In this document: positions 1 through 10,552 of the stretch, in pieces
How the letters are laid out: the number at the start of each line of letters is the position of its first letter
How positions within the stretch are numbered: the first letter of the stretch is position 1
Source: Acidaminococcales bacterium
GTDB taxonomy: Bacteria; Bacillota; Negativicutes; Acidaminococcales; JAISLQ01
Direction of reading: 5' to 3'
DNA: 39,638 nt
NCBI GenBank assembly: GCA_031290885.1
Contig: JAISLQ010000006.1
Coordinates: 1-39,638, forward strand
Translations under genes and position numbers: made by a program
Notes under the pieces: generated by a model
Told to the model about the DNA's origin: nothing
The model's database searches: none
Seen by the model: the letters and a program-made list of their open reading frames with translations, nothing else

Positions 1-252
1 CGGAGCAAAGCCGGCAGCTACGCCCTGCGGGCGGTCTATTACGACCTGCCGGCCTCCACCTACATCAACACCACGCCGGAACTTGATCCGGGCGCGGCCG
101 GCGGCAGCGGCTTCAAAGGCTATACCGTGGGCGGTTCCTACATACTGGCCAAGAACATTGAGTTTGCCCTCGACTACTTTGACTTTGACAGCAAAAAAGG
201 CGATGCTTACGACAACAACCTGCTCTGGACGAGAGTGTTCTTCTACTTCTAA
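1..252 (+). CDS. Outer-membrane beta-barrel (porin-like) protein, C-terminal end
   Basis: Only the last 83 codons of the gene are in the window; reading frame 1 is open from the first base to a TAA stop at 250-252. The peptide alternates aromatic/hydrophobic and polar residues, as in amphipathic beta strands, and ends LWTRVFFYF, with a terminal phenylalanine like the C-terminal signal recognised by the BAM outer-membrane assembly machinery. Negativicutes carry abundant porins with an N-terminal SLH domain and this style of C-terminus, so this is probably one of them. The SLH part would lie upstream of the window and cannot be checked here. A strong terminator follows 48 bases after the stop. 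Confidence 0.7.
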   Translation, partial: RSKAGSYALRAVYYDLPASTYINTTPELDPGAAGGSGFKGYTVGGSYILAKNIEFALDYFDFDSKKGDAYDNNLLWTRVFFYF

Positions 253-299
253 AAACCGGAGAGCGGCTTGTCAAAAACAACAAAACAGCGCTTTACGCC

Positions 300-334
300 A
301 AGCGGCGGCCATAATGGCCGCCGCTTGCGGTTTT
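300..334 (+). terminator. Rho-independent terminator of the porin-like gene
   Basis: A perfect 12-bp inverted repeat (arms 300-311 and 315-326) with a 3-base loop is followed by GCGG and a short T run. It lies 48 bases after the porin stop codon and faces the minus-strand etfA terminator. Confidence 0.8.
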
Positions 335-505
335 CGGCTTTGCAAAGCCGGCTCCGCCCGTTTCGGCTTTCTTTAGCGGACATATCGGCCCGGCCGGGAA
401 CAAAAACACAGGAAGCCGTTTACAGATTTTGCCGCCACAACGGTCGCAACATTGGCCGCGGCGGAAGGACAGACCGACAAGTAGGCCGCCCCTCCCAATC
501 GCCCG
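335..505. other. Gene-free spacer between convergent transcription units
   Basis: The space between the porin and etfA terminators has no convincing gene. It contains a 16-bp perfect palindrome at 335-350 (CGGCTTTGCAAAGCCG) directly behind the porin terminator, possibly a second part of that termination structure. Nothing else was recognised. Confidence 0.5.
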
Positions 506-550
506 TTAAAAGGCAAAAGGGAGACAGGCTTTCGCCCGCTCCCTTTTGCC
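506..550 (-). terminator. Rho-independent terminator of etfBA
   Basis: A perfect 12-bp stem (arms 512-523 and 539-550) begins 4 bases after the etfA stop codon on the minus strand and is followed, in that direction, by TTTT. It closes the long minus-strand block that starts with the glycogen genes. Confidence 0.8.
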
Positions 551-554
551 CCGG

Positions 555-1571
555 TCATTTTTGCCGGGCTTTTTTGATTTCTTTGGTCAAAGCCGGCAGT
601 ATTTCAAACAAGTTGCCTACTATGCCATAATCAGCTACCCGAAAGATTGGCGCGTCCGGGTCTTTGTTGATGGCAATGATCGTGTCCGACGAATTCATGC
701 CGGCCAGATGCTGTATCGCGCCGGAAATGCCGCAGGCGATATATATTTTGGGGCCGACGGTTTTGCCGCTTTGCCCTACCTGGTGCAGATGCTCTATCCA
801 GCCGGCATCGACGGCGGCGCGGGAGGCGCCCACGACGCCGCCGATCGCGTCGGCCAAGTCCTCAATCAGTTTGAAGTTTTCCGGCGCGCCCAACCCGCGC
901 CCGCCTGCCACGATATACTCGGCTTCTTCCAAGTTGCAGACAACGCCTTCCGGCAGCTCTTCCCGGACGAATTCGACGCGGTTCGCGCTTGGCGGCAGGG
1001 AAAGGCTGAATTTGATCACCTGTCCCGCGCGGCTGCTGTCCGGCGGCGGCTTCTTGAAGGTTTTCGGCCTGACCGTGCCCATCTGCGGCCGCCTGTCCGG
1101 GCAGAGGATCTGCGCCATGATATTGCCGCCGAAGGTCGGGCGCGTCCAAATGACCAAATTGGTTTTTTCGTCAACGCCCACGCCGGTGCAGTCGGCGCAC
1201 AAGCCCGTTTCCAGCCTGGCGGCCACCCGCGGGGCGAAGTCCCGCCCGTCCACGGTAGCGCCGAAAAGCACGGCCTGCGGTTTGTACTCATTGATAAGTT
1301 CCACGGTGGCATAAGTGTAGGCGTCGGTATGGAAACGCCCATATTCCGGGCCTTCTATGAGATACACTTTATCCGCGCCGCCGGCGATCGCCTGGCGCGC
1401 CAATTGGTCGCCGTCCGCGCCGGTGATGACAAGCGCGGACAGCTCGGCGGAGAGTTTGTCGGCCAGCTCCCGGCCGTGCCCTAAAAGTTCAAATCCCACG
1501 TTGCGCAGGATGCCCGCGTTTTGTTCCATGTAGACCAGCAACCCTTTTGCTTCTTCAACGGTTATTTTCAT
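555..1571 (-). CDS. etfA: Electron transfer flavoprotein, alpha subunit
   Basis: 338-residue EtfA, the FAD-binding subunit of the soluble heterodimer that passes electrons between flavin dehydrogenases and other carriers in the cytoplasm. The C-terminal third has the ETF-alpha FAD domain: GGRGLG, GASRAAVDAGW, then QVGQSGKTV, the IACGISGAIQH block and the AINKDPDAPIF block. The usual IVGDL near the end reads IVGNL here, a conservative change. It starts with ATG 11 bases after the etfB stop, so the two are co-transcribed and probably co-translated. No acyl-CoA dehydrogenase or other partner is next to it, so the redox partner is unknown. Bifurcating ETFs occur in related anaerobes, but that is inference. 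Confidence 0.95.
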   Translation of the reverse strand: MKITVEEAKGLLVYMEQNAGILRNVGFELLGHGRELADKLSAELSALVITGADGDQLARQAIAGGADKVYLIEGPEYGRFHTDAYTYATVELINEYKPQAVLFGATVDGRDFAPRVAARLETGLCADCTGVGVDEKTNLVIWTRPTFGGNIMAQILCPDRRPQMGTVRPKTFKKPPPDSSRAGQVIKFSLSLPPSANRVEFVREELPEGVVCNLEEAEYIVAGGRGLGAPENFKLIEDLADAIGGVVGASRAAVDAGWIEHLHQVGQSGKTVGPKIYIACGISGAIQHLAGMNSSDTIIAINKDPDAPIFRVADYGIVGNLFEILPALTKEIKKARQK

Positions 1572-1582
1572 GGCGCACCTTC

Positions 1583-2371
1583 CTATGCGAGCAGCCCGGC
1601 GTCGGACAGTCTGGCCACCAACCGTTTGGCCGACGCTTCGGCGCTGTCTTCTTTAATAATTTCCCCTTGGCCTCTCTGGGTAAGATAAAAGATTTTGGCG
1701 ACCTTGGTCGGGGAGGCTTTAAGCCCGGTATCTTCCCGTGCCAGGCCGAGATCGGCCGCCGTCCAAACAGGGATGGCGGCCTTGTTTGCTTTCATCCGCC
1801 CCTTGATGCTGGGCAGGCGCGGTTCGTTGATGATCTTGGTTACGGTCAAAAGCAGCGGCAATTTCACTTTCAAAACGGCATAGCCACATTCCTCTTCGCG
1901 CTTGACGGTCGCTTCGCCGTTTTCGATCGTCAAGCTGACCGCGTTGGTTACCTGCGGCAGATCCAAAAATTCCGCCATTTCCGGCCCTACTTGCGCGGTG
2001 TCGCCATCGGTGGCTTGTTTGCCGCAAATGATGAGATCGTAGCCGCCGATCTTTCTGGCGGCGGCGGCCAGCGCCTTGCCCGTGGCCAGAGTGTCCGAAC
2101 CGCCGAAAGCGGCATCCGAGAGGTGGACCACTTCGTCCGCGCCGGTAGCTAAACATTCTTTCAGCGCTTCCGCAGCCTGCGGCGGGCCCATAGTTACGAC
2201 CGTAACCTTGCCGCCGTGCTTTTCGCGCTGGATGAGCGCTTCCTCCAAGGCGTTCTTGTCGAAAGGATTGATCACCGACGGAATGCCCTGGCGGATGAGG
2301 TTGTTGGTTACCGGGTCAATTTTGACTTCGCCGATGTCGGGAACCTGTTTGATAAATACTATGCTGTTCAC
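1583..2371 (-). CDS. etfB: Electron transfer flavoprotein, beta subunit
   Basis: 262-residue EtfB. The reading frame is open further upstream, but the family N-terminus (SIVFIKQVPD) begins at a GTG at 2371, preceded by a GGGGGGAG ribosome binding site. I chose this start, and it gives the usual EtfB length. The nucleotide/flavin loop CGKQATDGDTAQVGPE is at residues 116-131. The C-terminal arm that wraps around EtfA is present. A 111-base gap separates it from the upstream DUF2225 gene; no strong terminator is visible there, so it may be read from the glycogen-operon transcript or from a weak local promoter (TATTAT near 2390). Confidence 0.94.
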   Translation of the reverse strand: MNSIVFIKQVPDIGEVKIDPVTNNLIRQGIPSVINPFDKNALEEALIQREKHGGKVTVVTMGPPQAAEALKECLATGADEVVHLSDAAFGGSDTLATGKALAAAARKIGGYDLIICGKQATDGDTAQVGPEMAEFLDLPQVTNAVSLTIENGEATVKREEECGYAVLKVKLPLLLTVTKIINEPRLPSIKGRMKANKAAIPVWTAADLGLAREDTGLKASPTKVAKIFYLTQRGQGEIIKEDSAEASAKRLVARLSDAGLLA

Positions 2372-2482
2372 TGTTTCTCTCCCCCCATAATAAAAAAATA
2401 GCAGACGCGCACTTTTCCGCGGCCGAAGCGCGTTGGCGCCGCCCGGCGGGGCCACGAGCGTTTCAGGCAGCGCCAATACGCC

Positions 2483-3193
2483 CTAATTTTGCTCGGCGGG
2501 CGCCTCGTTTTCCGCTTCTTTGCGTTTGGCTTTTATGTCCGCCCAAGCATCGCGCGCCAGTTCGGAAATGCGTTTTTCCGATTTTGCCTGGGGGTTGGCG
2601 ATAATCCGGCTGAAATTGGCCGCTGCCTGATCTAATTTGCCTGTGCGAAATTGCAGTTGGGCAATGAGGTAGTCCATGGTCAGCTCATTCATGTTGCCAA
2701 TGGGAAAACCTTCTTTGAAACTGGCCTTTTCATAATACTCCAGCGCTTTCTCCAGCGCCATCATTTCCAGCGATTCATCGGCCGCTTCGCGGTAAAGCCA
2801 GGCCAAACGCAAATAAAGGCTGGCCAGGCGGCTGTTTTTCGCATCGATCAAATCCGAATAAAAGATCGCCAGTTTGTAGAGGATTATGGCCTGTTCGCGC
2901 GAACGGACGCCGGGGAGATCCATGCTGACCTGGCAGCCTTCCAAAAAATCCCGCAATACTTGCACCGATCTTTCCGGAATATCGGAAAAGTGGCTTTCCA
3001 AAGCGGCATAGCCGCAATGCGGGCAAAACCAGACGGAATAATAAAGCGGATTTATTTGTTCGTAGACTATGTTAAAATCCGTGTCCTGCCTTACCATGCG
3101 CAATTTGGAACGCGTCTTGGTAGCGGGGAAAACCCCGTCGCATAAAGGGCAGCTTTTTTCCACAACGTATGTTGGGTCAAGGGAACTTGCCAA
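2483..3193 (-). CDS. DUF2225 family zinc-binding/TPR-like protein
   Basis: About 236 residues. It starts with two CxxC pairs (C15/C18 in SCPLCDG and C57/C60 in FCPHCGY), a zinc-ribbon-like arrangement typical of DUF2225, followed by helical repeats resembling tetratricopeptides from about residue 90 (LYLRLAWLYREAAD, ALEYYEKASF, FRTGKLDQAAANFSRII). The biochemical role of the family is unknown. I favour a TTG start at 3193 because CAGGTGA lies 5 bases upstream; an in-frame TTG at 3214 would add 7 residues. It lies only 48 bases after the glgX/malQ stop in the same direction, so it is probably in the glycogen transcript, although homologues are not tied to glycogen. Confidence 0.8.
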   Translation of the reverse strand: MASSLDPTYVVEKSCPLCDGVFPATKTRSKLRMVRQDTDFNIVYEQINPLYYSVWFCPHCGYAALESHFSDIPERSVQVLRDFLEGCQVSMDLPGVRSREQAIILYKLAIFYSDLIDAKNSRLASLYLRLAWLYREAADESLEMMALEKALEYYEKASFKEGFPIGNMNELTMDYLIAQLQFRTGKLDQAAANFSRIIANPQAKSEKRISELARDAWADIKAKRKEAENEAPAEQN

Positions 3194-3241
3194 TAAAATC
3201 ACCTGCCTTGCCAAAATGGCAAAATTAAACTCGCCGACAAC

Positions 3242-6200
3242 TTACCAGGCACTATCATAGCACATTCCGGGAATGTTTTCATCTATGCCTTTTACGCGGA
3301 CGCGCTCGCCCAATGTTACCAATTCCCGCCCGCGCTGCGCCGCGCGCTCGTCCAACCGTCCGGGCGGCAGCCGCCAGCCCCAGTTGCCCAAGGCGACGCC
3401 CGGCGTGTTCATCCGGGCGCTGCCGGGAAGCGCCAGCAAGTCCTGCAAGGGCGCAATGACCCAGATATGATCGGATGTATAGACAAATTTCAAAAATTGG
3501 TCGGCCGTTTCTTCCTTCGGAAGCATGGCGGGAATGCCCGCCAGTTCCGCCATGCGGACAAAGGCCGGATCGCTGCGGTTGTTTTCCGCCCAGCCGAGGA
3601 GCGTGTCATTGTCATGGGTCCCGGTATAGAGTATTTTGGTTATGTCGCTTGAAACGCCAAATTGCAGGACGTCCGTGCCGGGCAAGGCAAAGCGGTCGCG
3701 CAGCCGGTGCACGGAGGGGGTTATGTCGCCTAAGTCTTCCACGATAAAAGGCAGGCCGCCGAAGTGTTTTTGCAAAGAGAGCAGAAAATCTTCCCCCGGT
3801 CCGGCGCGCCATTGCCCCGGCGCGGCGGTCGCGCTCCCGCGCGGTACGCGCCAATAGCTGTCCAGCGCCCGGAAATGGTCGAGGCGCAGAAGGTTGCAGG
3901 CTTTCAGGCCATGTTCCAAGCGTTTTTTCCACCAGCCATAACCATCTCCCTTTAAAGCCGCCCAGTTATAAAGCGGATTGCCCCAAAGCTGGCCGGTTTC
4001 GGAAAAATAATCCGGCGGCACGCCGGCAACCGCCGCCGGCGCGCCGTCCTCCTCCAGTTCAAAGAACTGCCGGTTGCTCCACACGTCGGCGCTCTCGCCC
4101 GAAAGGTAGATAGGAATGTCGCCGATGACAATAAGGCCTTTTTGATTGGCTTTTTCCTTTAAGAGCGCCCATTGCCGCCAAAATTCGTATTGCAAAAACA
4201 ACTGGTAGCCTATTTCGCCCGCCAGCCGCTCGCCGAAAGCCGCCAGTTCGTCCGGGTCGCGCCGGAAGAGTTTTTGCGGCCAGCCGTTCCAGTGCGCGCC
4301 GCCGAAATTACCTTGCAAAGCCTTGTACAAAGCGTAATCGTCCGCCCAGAAAGCGTTTTCCCGATGAAAGCGCTCAAACTCCGCCCCCGGCGCAAACTGT
4401 TTGTACGCCCGGCGGAAGATTTTTTCTTTGCGCTCTTTTACCTGCGAAAAATCCACCCGATCGGTTTCTGACGCCCCGGCCTTGGCGGCGGCAATGTCCT
4501 CTTTGGCGATATAGCCTTCCGCCAGCAGCAGCTCGGGAGAAATCAAAAGCGTATTGCCGGCGAAAGCGGAATCGCCGGCATAAGGCGAACCGGCATAGTC
4601 AATGGTGTTCAGCGGCAGCAGCTGCCAAATCTGGTGTCCGGAGGAAACGGCAAAATCAATAAATTCATAAGCGCCCGGGCCGAAATCCCCTATGCCGAAA
4701 TCGGAAGGAAGGCTTGACGGGTGCAGCAGCAGCCCCGCTTTTCGCGTCCGGTCAGGGTAAATCACCCCGCCGCGCAGGACGCGCCCCATCCCACCGTCGA
4801 CCGGCATGGAGACGCGCCCGGCGCGCGGGGAAAACACTTCGCCGCTCAATACGTCCACAAGGGCGCTGTCGCCGTCCATGCTGAAGGTCTTGCGCTGCCG
4901 GCCGCGGTTTAAAACGACGGTCGCTTCTTCCGCCGCCAGCAACCGTTTATAAGAGAGTATGTCAGGTTCCGTTTGCAGCGGCAGCCAGGCGCCGCGCCGC
5001 AATGCCGGGTACCTGCGCCGCAGCCGGGACAGCCGCCAGTAATATTTGTAAACATCCGGGTCTTCTTTCCCCCACGGATAGGTGGCGCGGTTGAAGGGAT
5101 CGCTAAACCCTTCCGCCCCCGCCTCGTCGCCGTAATAAACGGATGGCAGGCCGCAAAAGGTCATCTGCCAGACGACGGCCAGCCACAAAAGGCGCAGAGC
5201 GTCGCAGCGCTCCCGGCCGGAGAGATAAAATCCGCGTTTTTGCGTGTCGGTAAAGTTGTCGCCGGGAACGCCGGAGAGTTCGGTGAAAATGCGCGCGGTG
5301 TCATGCGTGCCCAGAAGGTTCATCAAAAGGCCAAAATTTTCCGCGGGGTAATTTTCGTAAAGGCTGTAAAGGCGCGCCATAACTTCCCGGGAGCTCCGGC
5401 GCGCCAGAAGAAAGTCAAGCACGCAGTCGCGGAAAGGATAGTTCATCACCGAGTCAAGCTGGTTGCCCAAAAAATAACAGCGCAATTCGTTGTAGGCGAC
5501 CTTGCGGGAGGCGTCTTCCCATACTTCGCCCAAGAGGAAACATTCCGGATCCTCAAGTTTTATGCGCCATCTTAACAACTTGATGAACTCCGTAGGCAAT
5601 TCGTCCGCCACGTCAAGGCGCCAGCCGCTTGCCCCGGCTTGCAGCCAGCGGCAGGCAACGCTCCTTTTTGCTTCAACTATGTAATAAAGGTAATCAGGGT
5701 TGAGCTCGTCGACGTTGGGCAGGTTGCCGATGCCCCACCAGCTTTCATATTCATGGGGATAATTCTTAAAACGGTACCAACTGTAAAAAGGGGAATCTTT
5801 TGATTGCCATGCCCCGACGCTTTTGAAGGTGCCTTCCTTGTTGAAGTACCGGCTGTCGCTTCCCGTGTGGCTGAACACGCCGTCCAGGATTACCCTGATC
5901 CCGCGCTCCTTCGCTTCGTGGCACAATCTTTTAAAAGCGTCCAGATCGCCTAAAACCGGATCGACCTTTTCATAGTCGCCCGTATCGAAACGATGGTTGC
6001 TGACCGAAAGAAAAATAGGGTTAAGATAAATGAGCGTTACGCCGAAATCTTCCAAGTAATCAAGTTTGGCGGTTATGCCGTCAAGGTTGCCGCCGAAAAA
6101 ATCATAGGCCATTATTTCGCCGGTTGCGCGGTCGCGCGCGTACAGCGGACGCCTGTGCCAGTCGTCGTGGATAAGCGAATCGGGCTTTTTGGCCAAAGGC

Positions 6201-6643
6201 GCGGGAAAAGGGTTGAAAAAACGATCGGGGAATATCTGGTAAATCATCCCGCCGTAAAGCCAGCCCGGCATTTTTTGGGCGTCATAGACGGTTATTTGGT
6301 AAGAAACCGGATCGCTGTCGTAAATCTTGCCCCGCCCGCCCAATTGTTCGGGGTTGTTGCCGTAATAAAGCGTGCGCCCCGGCAGCTTTACGATGAAATA
6401 ATACCAGGCCAGGCAGGGTTTGTCCGGCAAAGTAATTTCAACTCGCCAAACGCTTTTTTCGGCGGGCGCTTTTTTCCGGGCCATGGGATAAATATACTCG
6501 CCGTCGCGCCAAAGCCTAAGCAGCACTTCCGACGGTTCCTGCCCGACGGTTTCCAGGGCGAGGCGCAAGGCGCCCTTTATAGGGCGCGCGCCGAAAGGAT
6601 CGCGGTAAAGAAGGTTTTGCGAATCGTGCAGAAGTGAAATCAC
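3242..6643 (-). CDS. Fused glycogen debranching GH13 / GH77 4-alpha-glucanotransferase
   Basis: 1133-residue two-enzyme fusion. Residues 1-120 form a beta-rich N-terminal domain like those of cyclomaltodextrinases. Residues about 125-600 are a GH13 alpha-glucosidase/debranching barrel with DGVFSH (254-259), nucleophile D344 in GWRLDVADE, acid E373 in LGEVWED and D448 in GTHDTAR. From about 632 a complete GH77 (MalQ) domain follows: nucleophile D922 in RLDHFRALD, acid E969 in IVEDLGD and D1011 in GTHDNDT. Both active sites look intact, so one polypeptide can trim branches and disproportionate the released maltodextrins. Similar GlgX/MalQ fusions are known from Negativicutes. It starts with GTG at 6643, with TAGGAGA overlapping the glgP stop (11-base gap), so translation is coupled. 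It is the last glycogen gene of the operon. Confidence 0.92.
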   Translation of the reverse strand: MISLLHDSQNLLYRDPFGARPIKGALRLALETVGQEPSEVLLRLWRDGEYIYPMARKKAPAEKSVWRVEITLPDKPCLAWYYFIVKLPGRTLYYGNNPEQLGGRGKIYDSDPVSYQITVYDAQKMPGWLYGGMIYQIFPDRFFNPFPAPLAKKPDSLIHDDWHRRPLYARDRATGEIMAYDFFGGNLDGITAKLDYLEDFGVTLIYLNPIFLSVSNHRFDTGDYEKVDPVLGDLDAFKRLCHEAKERGIRVILDGVFSHTGSDSRYFNKEGTFKSVGAWQSKDSPFYSWYRFKNYPHEYESWWGIGNLPNVDELNPDYLYYIVEAKRSVACRWLQAGASGWRLDVADELPTEFIKLLRWRIKLEDPECFLLGEVWEDASRKVAYNELRCYFLGNQLDSVMNYPFRDCVLDFLLARRSSREVMARLYSLYENYPAENFGLLMNLLGTHDTARIFTELSGVPGDNFTDTQKRGFYLSGRERCDALRLLWLAVVWQMTFCGLPSVYYGDEAGAEGFSDPFNRATYPWGKEDPDVYKYYWRLSRLRRRYPALRRGAWLPLQTEPDILSYKRLLAAEEATVVLNRGRQRKTFSMDGDSALVDVLSGEVFSPRAGRVSMPVDGGMGRVLRGGVIYPDRTRKAGLLLHPSSLPSDFGIGDFGPGAYEFIDFAVSSGHQIWQLLPLNTIDYAGSPYAGDSAFAGNTLLISPELLLAEGYIAKEDIAAAKAGASETDRVDFSQVKERKEKIFRRAYKQFAPGAEFERFHRENAFWADDYALYKALQGNFGGAHWNGWPQKLFRRDPDELAAFGERLAGEIGYQLFLQYEFWRQWALLKEKANQKGLIVIGDIPIYLSGESADVWSNRQFFELEEDGAPAAVAGVPPDYFSETGQLWGNPLYNWAALKGDGYGWWKKRLEHGLKACNLLRLDHFRALDSYWRVPRGSATAAPGQWRAGPGEDFLLSLQKHFGGLPFIVEDLGDITPSVHRLRDRFALPGTDVLQFGVSSDITKILYTGTHDNDTLLGWAENNRSDPAFVRMAELAGIPAMLPKEETADQFLKFVYTSDHIWVIAPLQDLLALPGSARMNTPGVALGNWGWRLPPGRLDERAAQRGRELVTLGERVRVKGIDENIPGMCYDSAW

Positions 6644-6654
6644 CTGATACTCTC

Positions 6655-9102
6655 CTATTTATCGATGCGCGTTATGCTTTGGGCGCGCCATATATCGCGG
6701 GCGTATTCCTGGACGGTGCGGTCGGAGGAGAAAAAGCCGGACTTGGCGATGTTTACCGTTGACATTTCCAGCCATTTCGGGCGGTCCTGATAAAGCTCGC
6801 CGACTTTTATCTGCGCCTGGCGGTAGGACTCAAAATCTTTCATTACGTAAAATTCGTCATTGCCGGCATAAATATAGTTTTTAATCGACATGAGGCTTTG
6901 CTGATCGATCGGCAAGGCCCCGCCGAACAGTTTGTCCATGGTGTCGGCCAGCCGCGGGTCGTCCGCTATGGTGTTATAGGCGGAATAAGTATTGTTTTGG
7001 TTAAGTTCCAACACCTCGTCCGCCCGGAGGCCGAACAGCACGAAATTGTCTTCACCTACTTTCTCCCTTATCTCGACGTTGGCGCCGTCGAGAGTGCCGA
7101 TGGTTACGGCGCCGTTCATCATCATCTTCATGTTGCCAGTGCCGGAGGCTTCTTTGCTGGCGGTGGATATCTGCTCGCTCACTTCCGCCGCCGGCACGAT
7201 TATCTGCGCCAGGCTGACGTTGTAGTTTTCAAGGAATATGACCCGAAGGCGCCTGTCAATGGCCGCGTCATTGTTAATCGTTTCCGCCAGGGTGTTTATC
7301 AGCTTTATGATCGCTTTGGCCAGATAATAACTGGGCGCGGCCTTGCCGGCAAAAATAAAGGTGCGCGGCGGCGCGGGGGGGGCGGCGCCGGCTTTCATCG
7401 CGTTATAGAGCGCGAAAATGTGCAGGGCGTTCAACAGTTGCCTTTTGTAGGCGTGTATGCGTTTTATCTGCACGTCGAAAATTGATTTTGTGTCTACCGG
7501 CACGGCTAATTTGTTCATAATGTATTTAGCCAATATTTCTTTGCGCGCCTGTTTGACTTGCGCGAGTTCTTCCAGGAATTCCTCGTCCTTGGCGTAGCGC
7601 ATCAGGTGAGCCAGATCGTCAGGATGCTTTATCCAGCCGTTGCCGATTCTTCCTGAAATCAGGTCGGTAAGTTCGGGATTGGAGTTGTAAAGCCAACGCC
7701 GGTGGGCAATGCCGTTGGTCTTGTTGTTGAATTTTTGCGGCTCGTATTGATAAAAATTGCGCAAAACATCCTTTTTCAATATTTCGGTATGGATATAAGC
7801 CACGCCGTTCACGCTGTAGCTGCCGAACACGGCCAGGTTGGCCATAAATACTTGCCCGTCATGCACGACCGCCATGGAATTTATTTTGTCCCATTCGCCG
7901 GGATAGGCCGCCTCCAGTTTTATCCTGGCGCGCCGGTCTATTTCCTCTATTATCATGTAAACCCTGGGCATGAGTTCCTTGACTATGTCGACCGGCCATT
8001 TTTCCAGCGCCTCCGGCATAATGGTATGGTTTGTGTATGATACTACCCTGGTAACGATGTCCCAGGCGGCATCCCAGCCCAGGCCTTCCTCGTCCAGCAG
8101 CAGCCGCATCAATTCCGGCACAACCAGCGCCGGGTGGGTATCGTTTATGTGAACGGCTATGTAATTCGGCAGATCTTCCAGCGCCAGCTCGTACTTTTTC
8201 TTGTAGAACCGCAATATGCTTTGGATGCCGGCGGAAACCATGAAATACTGCTGTTTCAAGCGGAAGCGTTTGCCCTGATAGTTGGAATCGTCAGGATACA
8301 GCACCTCGCTCAAAGACTCCACGGCGTATTTGTATTCCACCGCTTTCTTGTATTCCTGCCGGTTGCTCAGCAGTATTTCCTCGGCCGCCGGCATTACCTC
8401 CGCGCTCCAAAGGCGCAGGGTATTGACGATGTTGTTGTCGTAACCGACGATCGGCATGTCATAAGGGACGGCCAGCACCGCCTCATAGTCCGTATGGATG
8501 AATTTGAGGCTGCCGCCTTCCTGCTGCATTTGCACCGCGCCGCCGAAACGCACTTCCATCGCCTTGTCGCGTTTCGGCCATTGCCAGGCGCTGTAGTTTG
8601 ATATCCAGCGGTCGGGGAATTCAATTTGATTGCCGTCGACGATTTTCTGCTGGAACAGGCCGTATTTGTAGCTTATGCCGCAACCGTGCCCGGGGATGGC
8701 GGTTGACGCCAAAGAATCAAGAAGGCAGGAGGCCAAGCGGCCAAGGCCGCCGCTGCCCAAAGCGACGTCTTTTTCCTGCGCTTCCAAATCGTCAAGGCTT
8801 ATGCCCAGTTCGGCCAAGCCCCTTTTTACGGGATCCTTGATCTCCAGGTTGGACAAATAATTGTCCAACAATCGCCCGGGCAGATATTCTATGCAAAAAT
8901 AATATACTTGCTTTACTTTCCTTGCCTGATATTCCGCGTTGGTTTTTACCCAGTTGCTCGCTATTTCCTCGCGCAAAGTTTCTACCAACGCTTCGTACTG
9001 CTGATCAAGGGACCCTTCGCTGATCGGCTTGCCGTGCAATGTCTGAAAACAGGTGGCGTATTTTTCCATAAACCTCGTTTTAAATTTCTCTTCTGTCAGC
9101 AT
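6655..9102 (-). CDS. glgP: Glycogen/maltodextrin phosphorylase
   Basis: 815-residue GT35 phosphorylase that releases glucose-1-phosphate from alpha-1,4-glucan ends. The pyridoxal-phosphate lysine is K659 in GTGNMKMMMNGAVTIGTLDG, and the N-terminal YYFCIEYLPGR and GSGGLGRLASC blocks are conserved. The reading frame opens earlier, but the ATG at 9102 has GGGGAG five bases upstream, inside the last codons of glgA, and lies 2 bases past the glgA stop, so I use that start. Length and ends are normal for bacterial GlgP. Its position directly before the debranching fusion makes sense: phosphorylase stalls near branch points, which the next protein removes. Confidence 0.96.
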   Translation of the reverse strand: MLTEEKFKTRFMEKYATCFQTLHGKPISEGSLDQQYEALVETLREEIASNWVKTNAEYQARKVKQVYYFCIEYLPGRLLDNYLSNLEIKDPVKRGLAELGISLDDLEAQEKDVALGSGGLGRLASCLLDSLASTAIPGHGCGISYKYGLFQQKIVDGNQIEFPDRWISNYSAWQWPKRDKAMEVRFGGAVQMQQEGGSLKFIHTDYEAVLAVPYDMPIVGYDNNIVNTLRLWSAEVMPAAEEILLSNRQEYKKAVEYKYAVESLSEVLYPDDSNYQGKRFRLKQQYFMVSAGIQSILRFYKKKYELALEDLPNYIAVHINDTHPALVVPELMRLLLDEEGLGWDAAWDIVTRVVSYTNHTIMPEALEKWPVDIVKELMPRVYMIIEEIDRRARIKLEAAYPGEWDKINSMAVVHDGQVFMANLAVFGSYSVNGVAYIHTEILKKDVLRNFYQYEPQKFNNKTNGIAHRRWLYNSNPELTDLISGRIGNGWIKHPDDLAHLMRYAKDEEFLEELAQVKQARKEILAKYIMNKLAVPVDTKSIFDVQIKRIHAYKRQLLNALHIFALYNAMKAGAAPPAPPRTFIFAGKAAPSYYLAKAIIKLINTLAETINNDAAIDRRLRVIFLENYNVSLAQIIVPAAEVSEQISTASKEASGTGNMKMMMNGAVTIGTLDGANVEIREKVGEDNFVLFGLRADEVLELNQNNTYSAYNTIADDPRLADTMDKLFGGALPIDQQSLMSIKNYIYAGNDEFYVMKDFESYRQAQIKVGELYQDRPKWLEMSTVNIAKSGFFSSDRTVQEYARDIWRAQSITRIDK

Positions 9103-9104
9103 TT

Positions 9105-10550
<1,446 letters not shown>

Positions 10551-10552
10551 AA

